From Bacteroidales bacterium (GTDB lineage Bacteria; Bacteroidota; Bacteroidia; Bacteroidales; JAAUTT01), in assembly GCA_025350365.1 (NCBI GenBank), contig JANXXY010000274.1, positions 1-6,789 on the forward strand: a DNA stretch of 6,789 nucleotides, in the 5' to 3' direction. The translations under genes were made by a program, and so were the position numbers. The notes beneath the pieces were generated by a model that was not told where the DNA came from, did not search any database, and saw only the letters and a program-made list of their open reading frames with translations. This document shows, piece after piece, positions 1 through 6,632 of this stretch. The number at the start of each line of letters is the position of its first letter. Positions within the stretch are counted from its first letter, which is position 1.

Positions 1-128
1 CAATCATTTTCAAATTTTCTCATTTTCAAATTTTCAAATTTAACGAAGTGTTGTTTATGCCAGCTCATAAAATAATAAATGTTCTTTGTTCAGTTTTTAT
101 TTTCCAAAATTTTCACCAGTCTAATGCA
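1..128. other. Non-coding A+T-rich region downstream of the last gene
   Basis: This stretch follows the stop codon of the HAD phosphatase gene. I see no open reading frame, RNA gene or convincing intrinsic terminator in it. The best hairpin is a 6-bp stem (TTTATG at 54-59 pairing with CATAAA at 66-71, 6-nt loop), but on the minus strand it is not followed by a T run. The left end carries a short tandem repeat, listed separately. Transcription of the operon may end here or beyond the window. Confidence 0.6.
4..41. repeat. 16-bp tandem repeat, two exact copies plus a partial unit
   Basis: The 16-mer TCATTTTCAAATTTTC occurs at 4-19 and again, without a mismatch or gap, at 20-35. The sequence then continues with AAATTT, so the shorter element CAAATTT(T) occurs three times (11-18, 27-34, 35-41). 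The array may extend left of the window. It is non-coding and lies about 90 bp beyond the last stop codon. Short A+T-rich arrays of this kind may be slippage products. No function can be read from it. Confidence 0.8.
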
Positions 129-914
129 TTATTTAACCAAATCACCAACACCATCCAGCACATAATGAGGTCGATAAGGAAAGTAGTCGAGCATGTCTCT
201 GGTTGTTATACCGCTTAAAACCAGACAGGTATCTATTTCTGATTCTACACCTGCAATAATATCGGTATCCATGCGATCGCCAATGATAATGGTTTCGTCA
301 GCAGTGCATTCCAGTTTTTTTCGTGCTATGCGCATCATCAGTGGGTTAGGCTTTCCAATGAAATAGGCTTTCCTACCTGTCGACATCTCGATGGGCGCAA
401 TCAATGCTTTGGTGGCCGGAACAATTCCCTCTTCTACCGGTCCTGTAACATCGGGATTGGTGCCTATCAGCTTAGCTCCTCTAATTACAAGATTTACGGC
501 ATGTGCAATTTTTTCGAAACTATAGGAATGAGTTTCGCCCATCACCACATAATCAGGGTCAACGTTATTCATGGTATAACCAACATTATACAGGGCATTG
601 ATCAGTCCAGCATCACCAATAATATAGGCGCTTCCTCCCGGTTTTTGTGATGCCAGAAACGAAGCAGTAGCCAAAGCGCTGGTATAAAACACTTTTTCGT
701 CCACTTCGATGCCCATTCGCATCAACTTATCTTTAAGTTCTTTTGGCGTGCGTTCGCTTGAATTGGTAAGAAAGATAAACCGTTTTTCTTCTTTAATCAA
801 CCAGTCGACAAATTCTTTCACACCAGGTAACAACCTGTTTCCATGATAAATTACTCCATCCATATCGCATATGAATCCTTTTTTGCTTTTAATACTTTCA
901 ATGATCTCTTTCAT
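129..914 (-). CDS. HAD-IIA family sugar-phosphate phosphatase (NagD/AraL-like)
   Basis: A 261-residue cytosolic, Mg-dependent phosphatase of the haloacid dehalogenase superfamily, subclass IIA. All four HAD motifs are visible. Motif I is ICDMDG with nucleophile D17 and acid/base D19. Motif II is FLTN with T50. Motif III is the lysine K188 in FIGKPNP. Motif IV is IIGDRMDTDI with D213 and D218. The region between motifs II and III, about residues 75-180, is the C2-type cap, and the length fits NagD/AraL proteins. I chose the ATG at 914. An in-frame TTG 30 nt upstream would add ten residues and overlap the preceding gene, and the protein lines up with the family from about the ATG. The gene is last in the operon, 10 nt after the polyol-phosphate dehydrogenase stop, which suggests a polyol- or sugar-phosphate substrate. 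HAD-IIA enzymes are often promiscuous, so a detoxifying (AraL-like), nucleotide or phosphoglycolate activity is also possible. Family is sure; substrate is inferred. Confidence 0.9.
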   Translation of the reverse strand: MKEIIESIKSKKGFICDMDGVIYHGNRLLPGVKEFVDWLIKEEKRFIFLTNSSERTPKELKDKLMRMGIEVDEKVFYTSALATASFLASQKPGGSAYIIGDAGLINALYNVGYTMNNVDPDYVVMGETHSYSFEKIAHAVNLVIRGAKLIGTNPDVTGPVEEGIVPATKALIAPIEMSTGRKAYFIGKPNPLMMRIARKKLECTADETIIIGDRMDTDIIAGVESEIDTCLVLSGITTRDMLDYFPYRPHYVLDGVGDLVK

Positions 915-924
915 CTTTTTATTT

Positions 925-2151
925 CTACTCGTTAATCGTATCAAAGTTAATTCCTTTGCCTATCCGATCATAGAATATGCAGCCTTTATCTACTATTTCT
1001 TTTTCAACGGCCGAATCGAAGTTACAAATATCTAAAAAGATGTCATGGATGTTTTGATTAAATTTATTGTGAAAATTAACATCAGCCGGATGCATTTTTC
1101 CTGTGCTGTCAACTGCTTTAAAATAAAAGCCAAACATGGCAGTAAATAGTATCTTGTCATAAGGAAGATGCCGGTTAAATCCCTGTAAAATAGCTCCAAA
1201 AAGGCGATCTTCGCGACTAAGTTTACGGGGAAGATCACAACCTACCCGAAATATGGTGTCGCCAAGAGCTTTATTCTGAAATCGTTTGAGTAAATCATCA
1301 ATATGAGATTCCAGGTCATTCATTGAGAAATCATTCCGATACATTTCGACCAATATATTAGCCGATTGCATCATGACAGCCCTGGTAAACTGATACAATT
1401 TTTTAACCTCGAGCGCTTGCCAAAGATAAATGAGACCAGGATCGTAAACATACCCAATATAGGCTACCGTGGCATGTCCTAAATTATGAATAAACGATTT
1501 ACGATCGACCCATGCTTTCATATTTTCTTTAGGGGCAAGGCCTGAAACCTCCGGGATTGGATTTTTAAATCCTTTTTTATCCAAAATTAAGGTGTTGTAG
1601 GATTCTGCAAACACCTGCAATATATCCTCTTCCATATCTTCAGGTGTCATTAATGGAACCATTTTTCCAATGCTTGTTTCAACCAAACCAACATAATTAT
1701 CCAACCGAAAAGTTTGAGGCAATAGTTCTTTTAGCTTGTGCTTGAAATATGCATCGGCATTACGCATGTTTTCTGCAATAATAATATCGATGGGACTGGC
1801 GGGTTTCAATTGATGTCTTTTTATAATTCCTTGAGCGATGAGCTTGAGTGCATCGGCCAATCCTTGCTGTCCCACTGAGATGGCAATCACACTGGAATCA
1901 GCAATTTCATCTGCTATATCTACTGTTTGACCCAGATGAATACCTCTGACATTTTTAATTTCGATTATTTCGTCGGATTTTTCTGATTTAACAATTACTT
2001 TATATGTTCGCCTGTGGTTAAGTTCGTTTATGATGGAATGGTTGATATCAATAAAAACCACCTCATAACCCGAACGGCTGAATAATTGACCAATAAAAGA
2101 CCTGCCAATTTTTCCGGCACCAAATAACACCAGCTTTCCTTTAAATGGCAT
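925..2151 (-). CDS. Mannitol-1-phosphate 5-dehydrogenase-like protein (MtlD family, long-chain polyol dehydrogenase)
   Basis: A 408-residue NAD(H)-dependent oxidoreductase of the polyol-specific long-chain dehydrogenase family, expected to interconvert a ketose phosphate and a polyol phosphate (fructose-6-phosphate and mannitol-1-phosphate in MtlD). The N-terminal Rossmann fold has the dinucleotide loop GAGKIGR (11-17) and an acidic residue, D35, ending strand 2, which favours NAD(H). ENM at 127-129 is also typical. The catalytic signature K-x4-N-x2-H is complete: K218, N223, H226. The segment RVGCDLPRKLSREDRL (302-317) closely matches the equivalent stretch of E. coli MtlD as I remember it, and separates the protein from mannitol 2-dehydrogenase or the uronate reductases UxaB/UxuB. 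It is about 25 residues longer than E. coli MtlD, mostly at the C-terminus. The ATG directly abuts the TGA of the kinase gene (TGAATG), so translation is probably coupled. No PTS gene is in view, so the usual mannitol-PTS context of mtlD is not visible. Other hexitol or pentitol phosphates remain possible substrates. Confidence 0.85.
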   Translation of the reverse strand: MPFKGKLVLFGAGKIGRSFIGQLFSRSGYEVVFIDINHSIINELNHRRTYKVIVKSEKSDEIIEIKNVRGIHLGQTVDIADEIADSSVIAISVGQQGLADALKLIAQGIIKRHQLKPASPIDIIIAENMRNADAYFKHKLKELLPQTFRLDNYVGLVETSIGKMVPLMTPEDMEEDILQVFAESYNTLILDKKGFKNPIPEVSGLAPKENMKAWVDRKSFIHNLGHATVAYIGYVYDPGLIYLWQALEVKKLYQFTRAVMMQSANILVEMYRNDFSMNDLESHIDDLLKRFQNKALGDTIFRVGCDLPRKLSREDRLFGAILQGFNRHLPYDKILFTAMFGFYFKAVDSTGKMHPADVNFHNKFNQNIHDIFLDICNFDSAVEKEIVDKGCIFYDRIGKGINFDTINE

Positions 2152-3345
2152 TCATTTATTTTTAATTTGATTCATATAATCTTGATAATAAGCTTTTATT
2201 TTTTCTGACTTTTCTCCCAAAGTCTTCTCAAAATATGTTCCTCCCAGATAAAAGCAAGCAAAACCACCGGATGCAACACCCCATGCACAAGCCTCTATTA
2301 GATCAGGTTTTTGCTCATTCTGCATTTGAGTTACAAAGGATGCCAGTATTCCACCAACGAAGTTATCGCCGCATCCGGTAGTATCTCCTGTATTGTCGGG
2401 GTTCATTTTCAATTCATTTTTTACTCTTTCGGAAACGGGTAGTTGGCCTACCGGAAGAGTTTTCATAGACCTTCCCGACGAATATATTGTGATTGGGTTT
2501 GCACCATGAGTGATAATGACGGCTTCGGTCTTTTTATCAATGAAAAATTCCATTGCTCCTTCTATTGTTGATTTTCCGCTAAGGCGTATAGCTTCTTCAT
2601 AGTCGGTAATAAGCAAATCAATGAGTTCGTATGAATGATCGTTTTCGCCCATTGGCCACTGTTTGTGTGGGTTTCTTTGTTCATTTCGGAAATCATAAAC
2701 AGTATTTACTACGGTGAATCGGCCACACTCTTTAGCATGGAATAGAACCTCCTGCAAATGATCGTGGATATTTGGTACCAATGCGGTTCCGCCAAACACA
2801 CAGATATCGGCGGCGAAAAATGATTCATCAAGGTGTTCGGGAGTGAAATCCCAGGCAGCACCAATGTTGTTGATAAAGATCCGCTCGCCATGCCCTTCTG
2901 CGAAATCGGGATCGGAAATTACGTTAGTGTATGGTGTAGTGTTGCTTGTAATAGCAAAATTATTGATGTCAAGCGGTGTTTTTGATATCAGCCTTCGAAG
3001 ATTTTTGCCATTTACATCGTTGCCCATAGCTCCGTAAAACAATACTTCCGTTTGAAGATGATATGTTAATTGAGCAGCATGTATTAGAGCAACAATGCAT
3101 GGGCCTCCAATATTATAGGTGTCAGGAGCCTTACGACCGGAAACTTCGAATAGTACTTCTTCAACAGTTTTTCCTGCAAATTTTTCAAACTCATTGGTGA
3201 ATACTAGTTTGCCGGGGGACAAACCTCCATCTCCAGCATTTTTCGACAAATAAGGTTGGATTTCTTTGTCGTGAAAGCGAACATTGTTAAAAAGGTTATC
3301 AATGAGCGCGCATCCAGTACCTGCAATGCGTATTTTTCGTAGCAT
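2152..3345 (-). CDS. PfkB-family carbohydrate kinase, long form
   Basis: A 397-residue cytosolic ATP-dependent sugar kinase of the ribokinase/PfkB family. The C-terminal signature DTTGCGDNFVGG (321-332) supplies the anion hole and catalytic base D327. The N-terminal signature is YNIGGPCIVALIHAAQL (77-93). Most members have about 300-330 residues. Here about 35 extra residues lie between the first strand (GTGCALID, 9-16) and the GG at 80-81, including a glycine-rich stretch AGDGGLSPGKLV (37-48). The DPNxR-type segment reads NTVYDFRNEQRNPHKQW (214-230), also unusual. This places it in a divergent subfamily whose substrate I do not recognise. Its position between a ketol-isomerase (3-nt gap) and a polyol-phosphate dehydrogenase (0-nt gap) suggests that it phosphorylates the ketose made by the isomerase, such as fructose or xylulose. 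A nucleoside or other sugar substrate is possible. The ATG at 3345 sits just after the isomerase stop (TAGAGAATG), which favours translational coupling. Confidence 0.85.
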   Translation of the reverse strand: MLRKIRIAGTGCALIDNLFNNVRFHDKEIQPYLSKNAGDGGLSPGKLVFTNEFEKFAGKTVEEVLFEVSGRKAPDTYNIGGPCIVALIHAAQLTYHLQTEVLFYGAMGNDVNGKNLRRLISKTPLDINNFAITSNTTPYTNVISDPDFAEGHGERIFINNIGAAWDFTPEHLDESFFAADICVFGGTALVPNIHDHLQEVLFHAKECGRFTVVNTVYDFRNEQRNPHKQWPMGENDHSYELIDLLITDYEEAIRLSGKSTIEGAMEFFIDKKTEAVIITHGANPITIYSSGRSMKTLPVGQLPVSERVKNELKMNPDNTGDTTGCGDNFVGGILASFVTQMQNEQKPDLIEACAWGVASGGFACFYLGGTYFEKTLGEKSEKIKAYYQDYMNQIKNK

Positions 3346-3348
3346 TCT

Positions 3349-4026
3349 CTAGAGGTATTTAGCGTAATCGGACACTAATAAATTCACAGGCGCTTCGTTT
3401 TCAGTAATTACCGGAAAACGGCCTATTTTTTCGAGAAAACAATTGTCGTTGGAATCGTCGTTAACTGCCGACACCTCACCAACAAGTACTTTTCCTTTTC
3501 CTACTTCTCCATAAAACTTATGATAAACATATGGTTCCAGACAAATGCTTTCTCCGGGTTTCAAAATTATTTTTCCTCCCGCGTTTATGGTGGTAAGAAT
3601 ACCATCAACTTTCAAAGTCACCGATGAGGATTGATCTAATTTTTCCTGAGCATTTGCCATATATAATTCTAATACCAGGTTTCCACCTCCTCTGTTAATG
3701 ATATCTTCCATTTTTTTCCAATGAAAATGCATTGGAGTTTCCTGATTTTCTTCTACAATCATTATTTTTTCGGCATAAGGCTTTTTGTCTCTTTTTATAT
3801 TGCCATTGCGAAGTGTAAATAGAAATAATCCTCTTTTATAGAAGTCACCACTTCCAAAATCGGTGATGTCCCAGCCCATCATGTTTTCAACTACTTCCTC
3901 AACTACCGATTTGTGCAAAGTCCAATCAGCTGGTGTCCAATGTGCCCATGCGGGTAAGATAAAGCTTCTGACTGCCATAAATTCCTTGGCATTTCGGATA
4001 ATTTGATTGATTTCACTACGATTCAT
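3349..4026 (-). CDS. D-lyxose/D-mannose ketol-isomerase (cupin fold)
   Basis: A 225-residue metal-dependent isomerase that in characterised relatives converts D-lyxose to D-xylulose and D-mannose to D-fructose. It resembles the roughly 227-residue D-lyxose isomerase of E. coli O157:H7 along its whole length, as I recall that protein. Shared landmarks are WDITDFG (52-58), FTLRNG (70-75), YAEKIM (84-89), TPMHFHW (97-103), EDIINRGGGNL (107-117), PGESICL (157-163), YHKF (168-171) and LVGEVSAVNDD (181-191). The likely metal ligands are H100, H102, E107 and H169, all present. No signal peptide is seen, so the enzyme is cytosolic. It begins the compact four-gene sugar cluster. A 60-bp gap separates it from the E1 stop, and I could not find a clear promoter (no TAnnTTTG box) or a terminator there. 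The ATG at 4026 matches the family N-terminus (MNRSEINQII). Family assignment is strong; the in vivo sugar (lyxose or mannose) is open. Confidence 0.92.
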   Translation of the reverse strand: MNRSEINQIIRNAKEFMAVRSFILPAWAHWTPADWTLHKSVVEEVVENMMGWDITDFGSGDFYKRGLFLFTLRNGNIKRDKKPYAEKIMIVEENQETPMHFHWKKMEDIINRGGGNLVLELYMANAQEKLDQSSSVTLKVDGILTTINAGGKIILKPGESICLEPYVYHKFYGEVGKGKVLVGEVSAVNDDSNDNCFLEKIGRFPVITENEAPVNLLVSDYAKYL

Positions 4027-4086
4027 AATGTATTTAAGGTTAGTAAATGTTATTTTGAATACAATTTTTTAGACCGCCTCAGAAAT

Positions 4087-6555
4087 TTAAACTCCTAATT
4101 TATTTCGTTTCATATGCTCAGCTATAGTCCAGTTGGTATCGGGCACATGGCCTGCAAGAGGAACAATACGTTCGTGAATGGCATCGAGTATCCAACTTTC
4201 TTGTGGAAAAAAATATTCTTCCATTTCATAAGCCGGTGTTATCCAGTTTCTTGAACCAATTACTACGGGAGGAGCGTCGAGATCGTCAAAAGCAAACTCG
4301 GTGATGTTCGAAGCAATATCGCGTAAATACGATCCGCGGGCACATGCATCGCTTGCTAAAACTATCCGGCCGGTTTTCTTAACAGATTCAAGTACCAAAT
4401 CGTAGTTAAAAGGTACTAAACTTCGTGCATCAATCACTTCGGCAGAAATACCGTATTTTGTCTGAAGCGTCTCTGCTGCTTTCATTGCTACATAAAGTGT
4501 CGATCCAACCGTAAGGATAGTAAGATCAGTTCCCTTGCGTTTGATATCCGGTTCACCAAATGGTATTTCATAATATCCTTCAGGAACACCTCCTTCGTGG
4601 AATTGTTCACCAAAGTCGTAAACACGCTGGCTTTCGAAGAAAACAACAGGGTCAGTTCCCTGAAGTGCGCTGTTCATTAATCCTTTTGCATCGTAAGGAG
4701 TCGTTGGAAAAACAACTTTAAGTCCCGGAACGTGTGCGATAAGCGACGACCAGTCCTGTGAATGCTGGGCGCCGTATTTTGAACCTACTGAAACTCTTAT
4801 AACAACTGGCATTTTAATAAGGTTACCGCTCATGGCCTGCCATTTTGGTAACTGGTTGAATATTTCGTCGCCGCAGCGACCAATAAAATCGCAATACATA
4901 ATTTCGGCAATTACTCGTCCACCAGCCATACCATAGCCAATAGCCGTGCCAACAATGGCGCCTTCGGCAATTGGTGAGTTAAATAAACGATGGTAAGGAA
5001 GAGCTTCGGTTAAACCACGATAAACGGCAAATGCACCACCCCAGTCACGGTTCTCTTCGCCATAAGCCACAAGAGTCGGATCCTTATAGAAGCGGTCAAT
5101 CACTGCTTCGAAAATAGCGTCACGGAATTGAAATAATTTGGCTTTAGAAACTGGTTTTCCGTCTTTGTCCAGATGAAAGCGTTCCTTGGTCTTTAGGGAT
5201 TTTACCCGTGGGTTTTCTTCGTATGTCAATAATACTTCGGGTTTGCGATCGTCAAATTTATCTACCGAACCATTCGAGAACATCATTTCGGCGATAGCTT
5301 CCGGATTAGCCACCATATTGATTCGCGGAGATATCGTATCGTCAATTGAAAGTTTCAGTATTTCGGTAATCTCATCAATTATTCCGGTACGAAGTCCAGC
5401 GAGAATATCTTGTCCTGCAATTTTGGCTTTCACCAATTCTTGTCCATATCCTAAAATAGAATCCACTTTCTGCCATGCTTCCACTTCTTCTTTGCTCCGG
5501 TATGACGAAGCATCTGAAGGCGAGTGTCCGCTGTAACGATAAGTGAGTGTGTCAAGTAATACAGGCCCCTTTTTATCCAGAAGGATTTTCTTTTTGCGTT
5601 TAAAGGCATCAATTACTGCCAGGGGATTAAATCCGTCGACACGTTCGGCGTGCATCATATCGGCATTTACACCTGCACCCAAACGAGCAACAATTCCGTA
5701 ACCCATAGTTTCACCGCTGGTTTGACCTCCCATACCGTATTGATTATTCATACAGTTAAAGATAATTGGCAAACCACCCCGATGAGATTCTTCCCATAAC
5801 TGTGTGTATTGATCCATCGTGGCAAATGATATTCCTTCCCAAACAGGTCCGCATGCCATGGAAGCATCGCCAATGTTACATACAACAATGCCTGGCTTTT
5901 GATTTACTTTTTTGAAGAGAGCCGCGCCAACAGAAATATCGCCTGAACCACCTACGATGGCATTGTTTGGATATACGCCAAAAGGAGTAAAGAATGCGTG
6001 CATCGATCCGCCTAACCCTTTGTTGAAACCGTTTTCGCGGGCAAAAATTTCGGCCAACGTTCCATACAGTAAAAATTTAATAGCCAGTTCTTTCACATTA
6101 CCTTTGTGACTTTTTTCAACAACTGCAAGAACCTTTCCTCCGAAATAACCGTTCATTACTTTCATCAGATCCGCATCCGAAAGCTGATGAATGGCCGAAA
6201 GACCTTTGGCAAGAATTTCGCCGTGGCTGCGGTGCGATCCGAAGATGTAATCATCCACGGTAAGGTTATAAGCCATACCAACAGCCGACGCTTCCTGACC
6301 CATCGAAAGGTGGGCAGGCCCCGGATGATTGTAGGCTATGCCACGATATTCGTTTTTGATCTTAATCTCATTGATCATGTTTTCAAATTCGCGGATAACA
6401 ACCATATCCCGGTAAATGCGGACAAAATCGTCATTCGAGAAATTCTTTCTTTCGTCCTCTATACTTTTGCTGTATTGATTTAATGGAATGGTTCCAAAGG
6501 TTAGTTTACCTGATTTCCGAACATCTTTTGGATCTATAAATAGTGACTTGGGCAT
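4087..6555 (-). CDS. 2-oxo acid dehydrogenase E1 component, alpha and beta subunits fused
   Basis: An 822-residue thiamine diphosphate (TPP)-dependent E1 that decarboxylates a 2-oxo acid (or cleaves acetoin) and passes the acyl group to lipoyl-E2. The alpha half spans about residues 40-400: GPAHLSMGQEASAVG (79-93), SHRSHGEILAKG (107-118), GGSMHAFF (182-189), the TPP motif from GDA (229-231) to NN (270-271), and the loop YRYSGHSPSDASSYRS (339-354) that corresponds to the PDH phosphorylation loop. A linker of about 70 residues follows. The beta half spans about 475-810: GEENRDWGGAF (499-509), SPIAEGAIVG (527-536) with TPP-activating E531, AQHSQDW (596-602), and HVPGLKVVFP (608-617). Separate alpha and beta chains total about 650-700 residues; the excess lies in a 40-residue N-terminal extension, an insertion around 128-176 and the linker. 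GDA replaces the usual GDG. The beta half looks somewhat acetoin-dehydrogenase-like, but pyruvate or branched-chain acids cannot be excluded. It follows the E2 gene by 77 bp. The ATG at 6555 has only a weak A-rich RBS (AAAAG). Confidence 0.93.
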   Translation of the reverse strand: MPKSLFIDPKDVRKSGKLTFGTIPLNQYSKSIEDERKNFSNDDFVRIYRDMVVIREFENMINEIKIKNEYRGIAYNHPGPAHLSMGQEASAVGMAYNLTVDDYIFGSHRSHGEILAKGLSAIHQLSDADLMKVMNGYFGGKVLAVVEKSHKGNVKELAIKFLLYGTLAEIFARENGFNKGLGGSMHAFFTPFGVYPNNAIVGGSGDISVGAALFKKVNQKPGIVVCNIGDASMACGPVWEGISFATMDQYTQLWEESHRGGLPIIFNCMNNQYGMGGQTSGETMGYGIVARLGAGVNADMMHAERVDGFNPLAVIDAFKRKKKILLDKKGPVLLDTLTYRYSGHSPSDASSYRSKEEVEAWQKVDSILGYGQELVKAKIAGQDILAGLRTGIIDEITEILKLSIDDTISPRINMVANPEAIAEMMFSNGSVDKFDDRKPEVLLTYEENPRVKSLKTKERFHLDKDGKPVSKAKLFQFRDAIFEAVIDRFYKDPTLVAYGEENRDWGGAFAVYRGLTEALPYHRLFNSPIAEGAIVGTAIGYGMAGGRVIAEIMYCDFIGRCGDEIFNQLPKWQAMSGNLIKMPVVIRVSVGSKYGAQHSQDWSSLIAHVPGLKVVFPTTPYDAKGLMNSALQGTDPVVFFESQRVYDFGEQFHEGGVPEGYYEIPFGEPDIKRKGTDLTILTVGSTLYVAMKAAETLQTKYGISAEVIDARSLVPFNYDLVLESVKKTGRIVLASDACARGSYLRDIASNITEFAFDDLDAPPVVIGSRNWITPAYEMEEYFFPQESWILDAIHERIVPLAGHVPDTNWTIAEHMKRNKLGV

Positions 6556-6564
6556 ACTTTTATA

Positions 6565-6590
6565 ATTTTATATTTTATATTTTATATTTT
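6565..6590. repeat. 7-bp-period A+T tandem repeat
   Basis: About 3.7 exact copies of the 7-mer ATTTTAT run from 6565 to 6590, all A and T. It ends 10 bp upstream of the E1 start codon, so in the E2-E1 transcript it forms an unstructured A-rich leader (TATAAAA-type on the minus strand). Such leaders can help ribosome loading in Bacteroidota, which rely little on Shine-Dalgarno pairing. The copy number could vary by slippage. Any regulatory effect is inference. Confidence 0.75.
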
Positions 6591-6591
6591 T

Positions 6592-6626
6592 TATTTCAAG
6601 ATTTATATTTTTGGAATCTTGAAATA
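6592..6626. repeat. Perfect 12-bp inverted repeat between the E2 and E1 genes
   Basis: TATTTCAAGATT (6592-6603) is the exact reverse complement of AATCTTGAAATA (6615-6626), with an 11-nt spacer. In the minus-strand transcript it would form a hairpin starting 6 nt after the E2 stop codon. Only two of twelve pairs are G-C, and on the minus strand the hairpin is followed by an A run rather than a T run, so it does not look like an intrinsic terminator of this operon. It could be an mRNA processing or stability element or a DNA-binding palindrome. The arms are certain; the role is unknown. Confidence 0.7.
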
Positions 6627-6632
6627 TTTGAA

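Noticed and set aside
54..71. Small hairpin as terminator of the operon
   Set aside because: The stem is only 6 bp and mostly A-T, and no T run follows on the minus strand.
915..944. Ten-residue N-terminal extension of the HAD phosphatase from an upstream TTG start
   Set aside because: It would need a rare TTG start and overlap the dehydrogenase gene by 20 nt. The ATG at 914 fits the family N-terminus and the operon spacing.
925..2151. Tagaturonate/fructuronate reductase (UxaB/UxuB) or mannitol 2-dehydrogenase
   Set aside because: The length (408 residues, against roughly 480-490 for those enzymes) and the RKLSxxDRL segment fit the MtlD branch better.
4027..4086. Promoter for the sugar operon
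   Set aside because: No Bacteroidota-type -7 box (TAnnTTTG) could be found on the minus strand. A TGTATT/AATACA inverted pair is only 6 bp with a long loop. A promoter is not excluded, only unsupported.
5186..5536. Plus-strand open reading frame of 116 codons inside the E1 gene
   Set aside because: It is antisense to a well-conserved coding region, shows no recognisable domain, and has no independent support. The same holds for the plus-strand frames at 2843-3037, 5912-6109 and 6106-6483 and the other-frame minus-strand ones at 1032-1238 and 2709-2891.
6592..6626. Intrinsic terminator after the E2 gene
   Set aside because: The stem has only two G-C pairs and is followed by an A run on the transcribed strand.
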